Below are positions 38,119 through 47,212 of a DNA stretch of 64,000 nt, piece after piece. The notes below the pieces were generated by a model. It was not told the DNA's origin. It did no database searches and worked only from the letters and a program-made list of their open reading frames with translations. Within the stretch, counting starts at the first letter, position 1; each line of letters starts with the position of its first letter. Made by a program: the position numbers and the translations under genes. This stretch comes from Mycolicibacterium sp. P1-5 (GTDB lineage Bacteria; Actinomycetota; Actinomycetes; Mycobacteriales; Mycobacteriaceae), in the NCBI RefSeq assembly GCF_008329565.1, contig NZ_NPKT01000001.1, positions 682,001 through 746,000 on the forward strand, written 5' to 3'.

Positions 38119-38832
38119 TCACACCTGATCGTCTTGTTGCGGGGGTGGGCACTCCATCACCATTTCCGTACCACCGGCGCGCGCCACCCGCCGCACATTG
38201 ATGTAGGAAAACCGGTGCTGACGACATGGCCCCAGGTCGGTCAATGCCGCCCTGTGCGCCGGCGTGCTGTAGCCCTTGTGCTCGGCGAACCCGTAGCCCG
38301 GATGTTCGGTATCCATCGCCACCATCAGCCGATCGCGACTGACCTTCGCCAGCACGCTGGCCGCCGCGATGCAGGCGGCCGCGGCGTCCCCGCCGATCAC
38401 CGGCAGCGACGGCACCGGCAACCCCGGCACCCGGAACCCGTCGGACAGCACGTACCCCGGCCGCACCGACAGCCCCGCCACTGCCCGCCGCATGCCTTCG
38501 ATATTGGCCACGTGCACCCCACGCTTGTCGACTTCAGGGGCCGGGATGAACACCACGTGATAGGCCAGTGCGTAGCGTCGGATCAACGGAAACAGTTCCT
38601 CGCGCGCCTTCTCGGTCAGTTTCTTGGAGTCATCCAGCGCCGCCAGGCTTTCGAGACGATTCGGGCTCAGCACGCAGGCCGCCACGACTAGCGGGCCGGC
38701 GCAGGCGCCTCGGCCGACTTCGTCGACTCCGGCCACCGGCCCCATACCGCTTCGGTACAAAGCAGATTCGAGCGTTCGCAGTCCCGACGCCTTGCGGATC
38801 ACCGTCCGCGGCGGCCAGGTCATCGCCGGCAT
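38119..38832 (-). CDS. rnhB: Ribonuclease HII
   Basis: Cleaves RNA in RNA/DNA hybrids and misincorporated ribonucleotides. The ATG at 38832 gives 237 residues and starts 2 bp after the lepB stop, so the genes are coupled. The DEDD core is visible: [15 protein letters not shown] (first Asp and Glu), [10 protein letters not shown], and [12 protein letters not shown], with the [19 protein letters not shown] substrate region. Start alternatives at M23 (38823) are possible. Confidence 0.95.
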   Translation of the reverse strand: MPAMTWPPRTVIRKASGLRTLESALYRSGMGPVAGVDEVGRGACAGPLVVAACVLSPNRLESLAALDDSKKLTEKAREELFPLIRRYALAYHVVFIPAPEVDKRGVHVANIEGMRRAVAGLSVRPGYVLSDGFRVPGLPVPSLPVIGGDAAAACIAAASVLAKVSRDRLMVAMDTEHPGYGFAEHKGYSTPAHRAALTDLGPCRQHRFSYINVRRVARAGGTEMVMECPPPQQDDQV

Positions 38833-38834
38833 GG

Positions 38835-39671
38835 TCAGCCCTGCTGCGGGTTGACCGAGGACACACCACCCCAGCGCCCCGGCGGCCACGCGATGAACCG
38901 GGCCTTGCCGATGACATTGCTCACCGGAACGGTGCCGGCCATCGGGTCACCGGTGCACAAGATGCCCTTCTGGGCGTCGACGGGTGTGCTGGTGCAGTGG
39001 GCGCGCGAGTCTGCCGAATGCGTGCGGTTGTCACCCATCACCCACAACCGGCCGTCGGGCACCTTCACCGGCCCGAACTCGTTGCCCAGGCACGGGTAGA
39101 CCAACGGGTCGGCCATCATCGTCTGCGCGTTCAGGTACGGCTCGGTGAGCGGCTTGCCGTCGACGGTCAGTCCGGTGTCAGCGCGGCACTGCACCGTCTG
39201 GCCTCCGGTCGCGATGACGCGCTTGACCAAGTCGTTCTCGTCGGGCGGCACGAAACCGACCACCGACAATGCGTTTTCCACGTAGCGGACCGCGGTGTTG
39301 GTGGACCGGATCGACTTGTATCCGACGTTCCAGTTCGGCGGTCCCTTGAAGACGACGACGTCACCGGGGTGCGGCTCACCGAAACGAAAGGTGACCTTGT
39401 CGACCATGATCCGGTCGCCGACGCAGCCGGCGCAGCCGTGCAACGTGGGCTCCATCGATTCCGACGGGATCAGGTACGGACGCGCGATGAATGTCAGCAT
39501 CACGTAGTAGAGGACTATCGCGATGGCGACGAGAATCGCGCCTTCGCGCAGCGCCGACTTCTTCTTCTTTTCCCCGTTCTCAGGGGTGTCGTCAGCGGTG
39601 GCGTCGTCCGGAGCGTCCGTCGCAGTGGCGTTGTCCGGTGTGGAGTCGTCCGAACCCGTGTTGTCGGTCAC
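38835..39671 (-). CDS. lepB: Signal peptidase I
   Basis: Membrane-bound serine protease that removes Sec and Tat signal peptides. The 278-residue protein has an acidic, disordered N terminus ([20 protein letters not shown]), one membrane helix ([18 protein letters not shown]), catalytic Ser in [10 protein letters not shown], catalytic Lys in [14 protein letters not shown], and box [15 protein letters not shown]. Position between rplS and rnhB is conserved. 78 bp separate it from rplS. Confidence 0.96.
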   Translation of the reverse strand: MTDNTGSDDSTPDNATATDAPDDATADDTPENGEKKKKSALREGAILVAIAIVLYYVMLTFIARPYLIPSESMEPTLHGCAGCVGDRIMVDKVTFRFGEPHPGDVVVFKGPPNWNVGYKSIRSTNTAVRYVENALSVVGFVPPDENDLVKRVIATGGQTVQCRADTGLTVDGKPLTEPYLNAQTMMADPLVYPCLGNEFGPVKVPDGRLWVMGDNRTHSADSRAHCTSTPVDAQKGILCTGDPMAGTVPVSNVIGKARFIAWPPGRWGGVSSVNPQQG

Positions 39672-39715
39672 GTCGTCAGCGTAGTCAGACCAGCTGATCG
39701 GTCAGTGGCGCCCAC

Positions 39716-39732
39716 GGGCTCGCGCTTCGCTC
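39716..39732 (-). repeat. GAGCGAAGCG-type dispersed motif between rplS and lepB
   Basis: On the minus strand GAGCGAAGCGCGAGCCC, similar to the motif before frr. It lies between the rplS stop and the lepB start and is probably a short dispersed sequence. Confidence 0.3.
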
Positions 39733-39749
39733 AAGCCACATGTCGAAGC

Positions 39750-40091
39750 TCAGCGCTTCTCCTTGATCTTGGCCTTCTTGCCCCGCAGCTCGCGCAGGTA
39801 GTAGAGCTTGGCGCGACGCACATCACCGCGGGTCAGGACCTCGATGTGGTCGATGTTGGGCGAATGCACCGGGAAGGTGCGCTCGACGCCCACGCCATAG
39901 CTCTCTTTACGCACAGTGAAGGTCTCGCGGATGCCACCGCCCGATCGACGAAGCACAACACCCTTGAAGACCTGAACGCGCTGCTTGTTGCCCTCGATGA
40001 CCTTCACGTGGACATTGATGGTGTCCCCCGGGCTGAAGGTCGGGATGTCGTCGCGCAGCGACGCCTGGTCGACGAAGTCCAGCGTGTTCAT
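39750..40091 (-). CDS. rplS: 50S ribosomal protein L19
   Basis: A 113-residue large-subunit protein. The ATG at 40091 ([20 protein letters not shown]) follows AAGGAAG. Signatures are [40 protein letters not shown] and [19 protein letters not shown]. Longer upstream readings in this frame are rejected. It heads the lepB/rnhB run. Confidence 0.98.
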   Translation of the reverse strand: MNTLDFVDQASLRDDIPTFSPGDTINVHVKVIEGNKQRVQVFKGVVLRRSGGGIRETFTVRKESYGVGVERTFPVHSPNIDHIEVLTRGDVRRAKLYYLRELRGKKAKIKEKR

Positions 40092-40399
40092 CGGTGACAC
40101 TTCCTTGCGGTTCGCGGCGCAGCCACCTGCCTGCGCAAAACGCGCTGGCGATCGCCGGGCCGATGGATTCGGGCACGTGGTGTATGGCGCAGCAGGCGAA
40201 AAGTCCAGCCCGCGCGGCAACTGCTCAATTGTGCCAGATGCATGGCGAGCAGCGAAATCGCGCGACCCGCCGGGTGCCGTTGATCTGCTGGCCAGCTAAT
40301 CAGGCGGTGTAGAAAAGATACCGTTAACCTGGAATACGGTCGGGCGGCAACGCGGCACCCTTGATCTCAGCGTTCCACCAGGCCCCCAAGGAGATGGAC
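40092..40399. other. Divergent intergenic region rplS / LppW-like gene
   Basis: 308 bp with ribosome-binding sites at both ends (AAGGAAG for rplS, AAGGAG at 40388-40393 for the plus-strand gene). A TTGATC at 40280 has no properly spaced -10. I see no gene, repeat or clear hairpin. Confidence 0.5.
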
Positions 40400-41332
40400 A
40401 TGCGACGGCATCTGTCGATGCTGGTCACCGGCACCGCAGCGGCCATGATCGGCGTACTCGTGGCCGCCTCGTCCGCTGAGGTGAACGCCGGCCCCAGCGG
40501 CGCAGCGGGCCGCCCGGTGAACCTGCTGTCCGCGGACCCCAATGCCATCCCGCAAGCGCCCGCCCTCGTTCCGCTGCCCGGGGCGTCGCCGGATGCGGCG
40601 ATCAACCTGGACGTGCGCGCCAAGGAAGCCGCGTCGGAGGCCGCGCAGGACGGCGCCGACATCAGCTTCACCCTGCTCGACCGCAGCACCGGGAAGATCC
40701 TCACCGGCGGTGACGACGTCCCCTTTCCGGTGGCCTCGGTGAGCAAACTGTTCATCGCCGACGACCTGCTGATGCAGGTCGCCAACGGCGAGCGCCAACT
40801 CAGCCCAGACGAGCAGCAGGCCTTCGACGTCATGCTGCGGTCGTCCGACGACAGCTCCGCCGAGGTCTTCTGGGGCGAGGGTGGCGGCAACGCGATCATC
40901 AGCCGGGTGAACGCCAGGTACGGACTGTCCTCGACCAGCGCGCCTTACGACGGCAACTGGTGGAACACCATGAGCACCACCGCCGATCTGGTGCGCTACT
41001 ACAACATGCTGCTCGACGGCGCGGGTGGATTGCCTGCCGCCCAGGCCGCCGTCATCCTCGGTGACCTTTCGGCGTCAACCCCGACCGGTGTCGACGGTTA
41101 CCCGCAGCGGTTCGGCATTCCCGACGGGTTGTTCGCCGAACCCGTTGCGGTGAAACAAGGTTGGATGTGCTGCTGGAACGGCGGAAACTGGCTGCACATG
41201 TCCACCGGGGTGATCGGGCCCGACCGTCGCTTCGTACTGGCCATGGCGTCGCTGCAGCCGGTGGACGACGCGACCGCGCGTGACACCATGACGCAGGCCG
41301 TGAAGACGATGTTCCCCGGCGGGCGGATCTGA
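40400..41332 (+). CDS. LppW-like exported beta-lactamase-fold protein
   Basis: A 310-residue protein in the lppW (Rv2905) position between rplS and trmD. The ATG at 40400 has AAGGAG six bases upstream. A signal peptide (LVTGTAAAMIGVLVAASSAEVNA) is present but lacks the lipobox Cys of M. tuberculosis LppW, so it is probably secreted rather than lipid-anchored. The body is a serine beta-lactamase/DD-peptidase-like fold with SVSKLFIADDLL (SxxK), RSSDDSSAEVF in place of SDN, and VKQGWMCCWNGG in place of KTG. Those motif changes make true beta-lactamase activity doubtful. Adjacent Cys-Cys and Trp are unusual. Confidence 0.85.
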   Translation: MRRHLSMLVTGTAAAMIGVLVAASSAEVNAGPSGAAGRPVNLLSADPNAIPQAPALVPLPGASPDAAINLDVRAKEAASEAAQDGADISFTLLDRSTGKILTGGDDVPFPVASVSKLFIADDLLMQVANGERQLSPDEQQAFDVMLRSSDDSSAEVFWGEGGGNAIISRVNARYGLSSTSAPYDGNWWNTMSTTADLVRYYNMLLDGAGGLPAAQAAVILGDLSASTPTGVDGYPQRFGIPDGLFAEPVAVKQGWMCCWNGGNWLHMSTGVIGPDRRFVLAMASLQPVDDATARDTMTQAVKTMFPGGRI

Positions 41333-41343
41333 CCTCAACGCCA

Positions 41344-43551
41344 TCAGCGGCGCGGCGGCCCCGGCGGCGGTTGACGGAATTCGGCCCGCGCCCGGAACGG
41401 CCGGGTTGGTTCATTGCCGGCCGTCGTTTCCGCCACTGCCACATTGCTCACCATCGGGCTGGCGAGGCGCGTCGTCGGCGCGGTCGCACTGGCGGCTCGC
41501 TGCGGACCGAGCACCAACGGCCGGGTGGCGTGGGCGCTTTCGTCGTCGTTCTGCTCCAGGACACTGCGGGCTATCCGCTCGATCGCGCCCTGCACCTGCA
41601 TCCGGTCGGGTCGGCCTTCGAAGGCCGGCGAGCGGGTCAGGGTGTCGGTGATCCAACTGGCCAACATGTTGCGGGCATGGTTCACCTCCGCGGCGCCGGC
41701 CGCGGTGAGCCATAGCTGATCACCACCGCGCTGGGCGTAGCCGCTCAAGACCAGCCGGTCGAATGTCGGCTCCAAAATCTCCACCGGCACGCGGTGTTGC
41801 GCGGCGACTGCGCTGAGGTCCGCGGCACCGGCCACCTGCGCGTGCCGGTAGATCTGCAATGCCGCCCACATCAGCGGGACGTCCAGGCGAGTGCCACCGG
41901 CTCGGGCCAGAGCCGGCAGGTGCTGGCCGCGGCTTTCTCGTAGCAGCCGGCTGACCGCCACTTCCAAGACCTTTTCGGCCGGTTCGGTGGTCGGCATGCC
42001 GAACCCCTCGCCGAGGTCGGTGCTGCCGGTCGCCGCAGCGTCGCGCAGCGGCACCTGCTTGAGGAACAGGGCAAGCACGAAACCCACGATCGCCACCGGC
42101 GCCGCGAACAGGAACACCTTGCTGAGTGAGTCGGCGTAGGCGTCGACGATCGGCGCGGCGGCCACGTGGGAAAGCTTGTGAAGCGCCTGCGGTGATTCGG
42201 CGACCTCAGGCGAAGCACCAGCGGCCGCCAGGGCCGGCGGCAGCCGGTCGGCCAGGAAGTTGCTGAACAGCGAGCCGAAGATGGCGGCGCCGAAGGAACT
42301 GCCGATCGTGCGGAAGAACGTCACGCCTGAGGTGGCGACACCCAGGTCGCTGAAGTCGACGGTGTTCTGCACGATCAGGATCAGCACCTGCATGCTCAGC
42401 CCGATGCCGGCGCCCAAGACGAGCAGGTCCAGCGACTGGATGAGCGTGGAGGTATGAGGGTCCATCAGCGACAGCAGGATGAATCCGATCGCCATGATCG
42501 CCGTGCCCGCGACCGGGAAGATCTTGTAGCGCCCGGTGCGACCGACGATCACACCACTGGTCAGCGACGTCGCCAGCAGGCCGACCACCATCGGCAGCGT
42601 GTGCAGGCCGGACACTGTGGCCGACACGCCGTCGACGAACTGCATGTAGGTCGGCAGGAATGTCAGCGCGCCGAGCATCGCGAAGCCGACGACGAACGAC
42701 AGCACACAGCAGACCGTGAACACCGGATCGGCGAACAGCCGGATCGGCAGAATCGGCTCAGCCGCGCGTTTTTCGACGAACACGAAGGCCACCAAGATCG
42801 CGACCGAACCGACGAACAGTCCGATGATCGTCGGCGAACCCCACGCGTAAGTGGTCCCACCCCAGCTGGTGGCCAGGGTCAGGCCGGCCGCGCCGAGCCC
42901 CACCAGCACGATGCCGGGGTAGTCGATGGCCGGCCGGGACGTGCGTCCCATTGCCGGGATCGCCACCGCCGCAACGGCCAGCACCACCACGGCTACCGGC
43001 ACGTTGACCCAGAACGCCCACCGCCAGCCGAGGTGGTCGGTGAACAAACCGCCCAATAGCGGTCCCACCACGGTGGTCACGCCGAATACCGCACCAAGGG
43101 CACCCTGGTAGCGGCCGCGTTCGCGCAGCGGGATGACTTCCCCGATCACCGCGACCGCGGTGACGGTGATCGCGCCACCGCCGATGCCCTGCAGCGCCCG
43201 AGACGCCACCAGCATGGACATCGATCCGGCGAGACCGCACAGCACGGAACCGGCCAGGAAGAACAGCACCGCGACCTGAAATACCGTTTTGCGACCGAAG
43301 GTGTCGCCGAGCTTGCCGACGACCGCGGTCACGATTGTGGAGGCCAACAGATAACTGGTCACGACCCAGGACTGGTGGCCCGCACCACCGAGATCGGCGA
43401 CGACGGTCGGCAGCGCGGTGGCCACGATGGTCTGGTCCAGGGCTGCCAGCAGCATGCCTAGGACGACGGCCGTGAAGACGAGGTTGCGCTGCCTGCCCGT
43501 CACCTGCGCGGCCGCCGGTGCTGGCGGAGCGCCGGTTGATGGACGAGTCAC
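41344..43551 (-). CDS. DHA2 (EmrB/QacA) MFS efflux pump with C-terminal winged-helix-like tail
   Basis: A 735-residue protein. Residues about 20-510 form 14 membrane helices of the drug:H+ antiporter-2 family, with motif A GKLGDTFGRK and LDQTIVATALPTVVADLGG in helix 1. Residues about 515-735 are soluble: MWAALQIYRHAQVAGAADLS, then VAAQHRVPVEILEPTFDRLV and LSGYAQRGGDQLWLTAAGAAE look like helix-turn-helix plus wing of a MarR-like domain, followed by a disordered Pro/Arg end. M. tuberculosis Rv1877 is a probable relative. Drug or lipid substrate unknown. It converges on the LppW-like gene and is next to trmD. Confidence 0.87.
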   Translation of the reverse strand: MTRPSTGAPPAPAAAQVTGRQRNLVFTAVVLGMLLAALDQTIVATALPTVVADLGGAGHQSWVVTSYLLASTIVTAVVGKLGDTFGRKTVFQVAVLFFLAGSVLCGLAGSMSMLVASRALQGIGGGAITVTAVAVIGEVIPLRERGRYQGALGAVFGVTTVVGPLLGGLFTDHLGWRWAFWVNVPVAVVVLAVAAVAIPAMGRTSRPAIDYPGIVLVGLGAAGLTLATSWGGTTYAWGSPTIIGLFVGSVAILVAFVFVEKRAAEPILPIRLFADPVFTVCCVLSFVVGFAMLGALTFLPTYMQFVDGVSATVSGLHTLPMVVGLLATSLTSGVIVGRTGRYKIFPVAGTAIMAIGFILLSLMDPHTSTLIQSLDLLVLGAGIGLSMQVLILIVQNTVDFSDLGVATSGVTFFRTIGSSFGAAIFGSLFSNFLADRLPPALAAAGASPEVAESPQALHKLSHVAAAPIVDAYADSLSKVFLFAAPVAIVGFVLALFLKQVPLRDAAATGSTDLGEGFGMPTTEPAEKVLEVAVSRLLRESRGQHLPALARAGGTRLDVPLMWAALQIYRHAQVAGAADLSAVAAQHRVPVEILEPTFDRLVLSGYAQRGGDQLWLTAAGAAEVNHARNMLASWITDTLTRSPAFEGRPDRMQVQGAIERIARSVLEQNDDESAHATRPLVLGPQRAASATAPTTRLASPMVSNVAVAETTAGNEPTRPFRARAEFRQPPPGPPRR

Positions 43552-43650
43552 CTGCTCTCAATACCCTGCTGCGCCGCTGGGTAACCTGCGCCGCGCCGTG
43601 CGCCCGGTCACCCGGTCACAGTCTCAACCCAGCGTGGAGCCGGCAGCGCC

Positions 43651-44337
43651 TCAGTCCAGGAGGTCCGGACGACGTTCCCGCGTGCGCTGCAGCGCCTGCT
43701 CGTGGCGCCAGGCCGCCACCTTGCCGTGGTCACCGGAGAGCAGCACGTCGGGCACCGGCAGGTCACGCCAGGTCGGCGGGCGGGTGTAGCTCGGTCCTTC
43801 GAGCAGGCCGTCGTTCTCCGCCGAGTGCGAATCATCTTGATGCGAGCGCGGATTGCCCATTACGTTGGGCAACAGTCGCACCACGGCCTCGATCATCACC
43901 AGCGCTGCTGCCTCGCCACCGGCCAGCACATAGTCACCGATTGAGACCTCCTCAATCCGCATCCGGCGGCGTGCATCCTCGGCCACCCGCTGATCGATGC
44001 CTTCATAACGGCCGCAGGCGAAAACCAGGTGCCGCTCCCCCGTCCAGGCTTGCGCATCGTTTTGGGTGAAGAGCCGGCCAGCCGGCGTCGGGATCACCAG
44101 AATCGTTTCCTCGGTGCAGATCTCGTCGAGTGCCGCACCCCAGACCGGGGCCTTCATCACCATGCCGGGGCCGCCCCCATACGGGGCGTCGTCGACCGAG
44201 TGGTGCACATCGTGGGTCCAGCGACGCAGATCGTGGACGGCGAACTCCACGATGCCCGACTCGATTGCCCTGCCCGGCAGGGACTGTCGGACCGGGTCGA
44301 GATACCCGGGAAAGATCGAGATGACGTCAATACGCAT
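43651..44337 (-). CDS. trmD: tRNA (guanine37-N1)-methyltransferase
   Basis: SPOUT-knot methyltransferase making m1G37. The ATG at 44337 (MRIDVISIFPGYLDPVRQSL) gives 228 residues, starting 1 bp beyond the rimM stop. Motifs: DDAPYGGGPGMVM, VFACGRYEGIDQRV, and the knot EEVSIGDYVLAGGEAAALVM with the SAM loop NVMGNPRSHQDDS. Fourth gene of the conserved rpsP-khpA-rimM-trmD operon. Confidence 0.97.
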   Translation of the reverse strand: MRIDVISIFPGYLDPVRQSLPGRAIESGIVEFAVHDLRRWTHDVHHSVDDAPYGGGPGMVMKAPVWGAALDEICTEETILVIPTPAGRLFTQNDAQAWTGERHLVFACGRYEGIDQRVAEDARRRMRIEEVSIGDYVLAGGEAAALVMIEAVVRLLPNVMGNPRSHQDDSHSAENDGLLEGPSYTRPPTWRDLPVPDVLLSGDHGKVAAWRHEQALQRTRERRPDLLD

Positions 44338-44338
44338 C

Positions 44339-44869
44339 TCAGTCCAAGCCGTCCAGATCCAAAAGTCCGTCCGGAGGGTCGATTTCGACGATCCCATCGG
44401 CCAGCGACACCGACGTCACGATCGCTCCGACGAATGGCACCAGCACCTCGACGCCCTCGGGGTCGCGGACCGCCAACAGTTCGCCGCCTGCGGTGTGCAG
44501 CACCTCGGTGATCGTGCCGACCGCACGACCGGCGACAGTCCGCACCGCCAGCCCTTCGAGCTGATGGTCGTAATACTCGTCGGGATCTTGAATCTCGGGC
44601 AGGTCGGCGGTGTCGACGACAAAGAGGTGCCCGCGCAACGCGTCGGCGGCGTTGCGGTCGGACACCCCGGGTAACCGGACCAGCAGTCGACCGCCGTGCG
44701 GACGAGCCGTCTCGATCACGACGTCTTGACCGCCGCCCCCGCGAGATGGCTTGAGGTGCAACCGATTACCGGGGGCAAACCGCTCGTCGGGATCGTCGGT
44801 TCGGATGTCGACCACCAGTTCACCGGTGATCCCGTGAGCTTTGGCCACGCGCCCGACCACGAGCTCCAT
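44339..44869 (-). CDS. rimM: Ribosome maturation factor RimM
   Basis: Assists 30S head assembly by binding S19. The 176-residue protein has an N-terminal beta-barrel ([20 protein letters not shown]) and the PRC-barrel ([39 protein letters not shown]). Start [13 protein letters not shown] is in the usual place. It lies 14 bp after khpA in the rpsP operon. Confidence 0.96.
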   Translation of the reverse strand: MELVVGRVAKAHGITGELVVDIRTDDPDERFAPGNRLHLKPSRGGGGQDVVIETARPHGGRLLVRLPGVSDRNAADALRGHLFVVDTADLPEIQDPDEYYDHQLEGLAVRTVAGRAVGTITEVLHTAGGELLAVRDPEGVEVLVPFVGAIVTSVSLADGIVEIDPPDGLLDLDGLD

Positions 44870-44883
44870 AGCGAGACTTCGAC

Positions 44884-45126
44884 CTACTGGTCGGTGTCCA
44901 CCACGTCGACGCGGATCCCCCGGCCACCGATCCCGGCGACCAGGGTGCGCAACGCGGTCGCGGTGCGGCCGCCACGGCCGATCACCTTGCCGAGGTCCTC
45001 GGGATGGACGTGGACCTCAACCGTGCGGCCCCGCCGGTTGGTGACCATGTCGACGCGGACATCGTCGGGATTGTCGACGATTCCGCGAACCAGATGCTCT
45101 ACGGCGTCGACGACGACCGAGCTCAT
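44884..45126 (-). CDS. khpA: KH-domain RNA-binding protein KhpA
   Basis: An 80-residue RNA-binding protein. The GxxG loop of the KH fold is [18 protein letters not shown], preceded by [10 protein letters not shown]. Its start overlaps the rpsP stop by 4 bp, so translation is coupled. In other bacteria KhpA/KhpB influence cell length and sRNA function; role in mycobacteria is not settled. Confidence 0.95.
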   Translation of the reverse strand: MSSVVVDAVEHLVRGIVDNPDDVRVDMVTNRRGRTVEVHVHPEDLGKVIGRGGRTATALRTLVAGIGGRGIRVDVVDTDQ

Positions 45127-45599
45127 TCTGCGGCGGCCTCAGTGGATTCGGCAGCCGGCTCTGCAGTCTCGGCGGCCGGCGCTGCTTCGGCAGCCTCAGC
45201 CTTCTTCGCCGGAGCCTTCTTCTTCTTGGCCTGCGTTGCCTCGCCACCCGGCGCGCCATCGGCCTCGGCCAGTGCAGCGTTGAACAAGTCGAGCTTGCTG
45301 GGCTTGGGCTCCTTGACCTTCAGCGTGCCCTCGGCGCCGGGCAGGCCCTTGAACTTCTGCCAGTCACCGGTGATCTTGAGCAGTGCGAGGACGGGATCGG
45401 TGGGCTGGGCCCCGACCGACAGCCAGTACTGGGCCCGCTCGGAGTTGATCTCGATCAGGCTGGGATCTTCCTTGGGGTGGTAGCGGCCGATCACCTCGAT
45501 CGAGCGGCCATCACGACGGTTGCGCGCGTCGGCGACAGCGATGCGGTACTGGGGGTTGCGGATCTTGCCAAGCCGAGTGAGCTTGATCTTGACAGCCAT
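45123..45599 (-). CDS. rpsP: 30S ribosomal protein S16
   Basis: A 158-residue small-subunit protein; the first about 85 residues are the S16 core ([40 protein letters not shown]). The rest is an actinobacterial Ala/Glu/Lys-rich extension ([20 protein letters not shown]). First gene of the operon, 182 bp from the SnoaL-like gene; no promoter was identified in that gap. Confidence 0.97.
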   Translation of the reverse strand: MAVKIKLTRLGKIRNPQYRIAVADARNRRDGRSIEVIGRYHPKEDPSLIEINSERAQYWLSVGAQPTDPVLALLKITGDWQKFKGLPGAEGTLKVKEPKPSKLDLFNAALAEADGAPGGEATQAKKKKAPAKKAEAAEAAPAAETAEPAAESTEAAAE

Positions 45600-45781
45600 G
45601 AACTAACTCCTGTGGGTATCAACGCTGCAATTCAGCGATGCCGGCGGAATGCCGGATCCGGTTTTGCCTCGCGTGCGTGACCGTCCGCGGCGCATCCCGT
45701 AGGAAGCCGCGAGCCGGACAGCCGCCCATTGTGCCAGAGTGCGCTGGTCAGGTGTTAATCGCGTGACCTGCGCCGACAGCC

Positions 45782-46198
45782 TCAGACGATCTTCTGGATG
45801 CACTTCTCTTCGACGCGGCGCGTCATCCGCCAGCCGTCGGACGTGCGCACGAACGCGTCGTCGTACCAGAGCCCGCAGAACATGATCTGGCCGTCGTCAC
45901 CGAGCGCCATCGGGTTGAACAGGATCGTCCGCGAGGTCGCGGTATCACCGTCGATGCGGATGTCGAAGTTGCCGAGCATGTGGAAGTAGGCCGGAAAATT
46001 CGGCAACACCTCGGCCAGCCAGGCCTTGACGTCGGGATAGGTGCCCGCGATGCCGCCCAGTTCGGTGTAGTCGATGTGGGCGTCGGCGGTGAAGACGCGG
46101 TCGAGGTCGTCGAACCGGCGGCTGTCGATCGCCGTCGAGTAGTCCACCAGCAGCTGCTGGATCTCCAGTCGATCCGAAATCTCTTCAAGACTCAGCAT
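45782..46198 (-). CDS. SnoaL/NTF2-like protein (Rv2910c-like)
   Basis: A 138-residue cone-shaped alpha+beta protein of the SnoaL-like group. The N-terminal helix EEISDRLEIQQLLVDYSTAI leads to DLDRVFTADAHIDYTELGG and a C-terminal sheet (WRMTRRVEEKCIQKIV). Members bind small hydrophobic ligands or act as isomerases or dehydratases; no catalytic pair can be assigned. Conserved position next to dacB. Confidence 0.9.
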   Translation of the reverse strand: MLSLEEISDRLEIQQLLVDYSTAIDSRRFDDLDRVFTADAHIDYTELGGIAGTYPDVKAWLAEVLPNFPAYFHMLGNFDIRIDGDTATSRTILFNPMALGDDGQIMFCGLWYDDAFVRTSDGWRMTRRVEEKCIQKIV

Positions 46199-46234
46199 GC
46201 GCGTGATTCAACACCCGATGGCTGCAAGTTTCGA

Positions 46235-46287
46235 GCGATTTCGGCGCGCGCACGTTCGCTCAGCGGCGGTTTTCGCGCCGAAATCGC
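46235..46287. repeat. Perfect 14-bp inverted repeat, dispersed element copy B
   Basis: Arms GCGATTTCGGCGCG (46235-46248) and CGCGCCGAAATCGC (46274-46287) around a 25-base loop, in the divergent region between the SnoaL-like gene and dacB. The core GCGCCGAAATCG resembles copies A and C. Confidence 0.7.
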
Positions 46288-46330
46288 AGTGGACTGACCC
46301 GTGCGAGGCGTCGGGTTAGGCTCAGAGCCC

Positions 46331-47206
46331 ATGCGCAGACTTCTCGCAGTCCTGGCGACGTCGCTCATGTTATTGACGACGACGGCAGGAATTGCCAACG
46401 CGGACAACACCGATCAGCCACCGGGCTCGGTGCCGATTCCGGACGGACCCGCGACCGCATGGGTCGTCGCCGACATGGATACCGGCAAGGTGCTCGCCGG
46501 TCGCGATATGTACGCCGTCCACCCGCCGGCCAGCACGATCAAGACGCTGCTCGCGCTGACCGCGCTGGACGAGTTGCCCGATCTGAACACCACCGTGGTG
46601 GCCAGTAACTCCGACACCCTCGTCGAATGCAACTGTGCAGGTGTGCGGCCCGGACACAGCTACACCGCACGCCAACTGCTCGACGGACTGCTGCTGGTGT
46701 CGGGCAACGACGCCGCCAACACGCTGGCCGACATGCTGGGCGGCTACCAGGCCGCGGTCGACAAGATGAACGCCAAGGCCGCCGCGATCGGGGCGACCAA
46801 TACCCACGCGACCACGCCGTCGGGACTGGACGGCGCGGCTGGTCCGGGCGCCACGACCCCGCATGACCTGGCCGTCATCTTCCGCGCCGCAATGGCCAAC
46901 CCGGTGTTTGCGCAGATCACCGCCCAGCCGGTGGCGATGTTCCCCGGCGACACCGCGGACAAGCCGCTGGTCAATCAGGACGAGCTGCTGGCCCGGTACC
47001 CGGGCGCCATCGGCGGCAAGACCGGGTTCACCGACGCCGCCCGCAAGACGTTCGTCGGCGCCGCCGACCGCGACGGTCGCCGGCTGGTCATCGCGATGAT
47101 GTACGGCCTGATCCACCAGGGCGGCCCGACCTACTGGGATCAGGCAGCAGCACTACTGGACTGGGGTTTCGCCCAGAACCGGTCGGAGAGCGTCGCCGCG
47201 CTCTAA
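46331..47206 (+). CDS. dacB2: D-alanyl-D-alanine carboxypeptidase, DacB2-like
   Basis: A 291-residue low-molecular-weight PBP that trims the terminal D-Ala of peptidoglycan stems. The ATG at 46331 starts a signal peptide ending IANA-D; the length equals Rv2911. Active-site motifs are S68-T-I-K71, S124-G-N126 and K230-T-G (GGKTGFTDAARKT). Two Cys (VECNC) fit a disulfide or exposed site. There is no C-terminal membrane anchor. A paralogue lies at 48992, beyond an efflux-pump gene. Confidence 0.95.
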   Translation: MRRLLAVLATSLMLLTTTAGIANADNTDQPPGSVPIPDGPATAWVVADMDTGKVLAGRDMYAVHPPASTIKTLLALTALDELPDLNTTVVASNSDTLVECNCAGVRPGHSYTARQLLDGLLLVSGNDAANTLADMLGGYQAAVDKMNAKAAAIGATNTHATTPSGLDGAAGPGATTPHDLAVIFRAAMANPVFAQITAQPVAMFPGDTADKPLVNQDELLARYPGAIGGKTGFTDAARKTFVGAADRDGRRLVIAMMYGLIHQGGPTYWDQAAALLDWGFAQNRSESVAAL

Positions 47207-47212
47207 CCGGCG

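Noticed and set aside
47088..47212. C-terminal tail of the efflux pump overlapping dacB
   Set aside because: Arg/Pro-rich out-of-frame reading created by the G5 tract; the restored frame stops at 47213.
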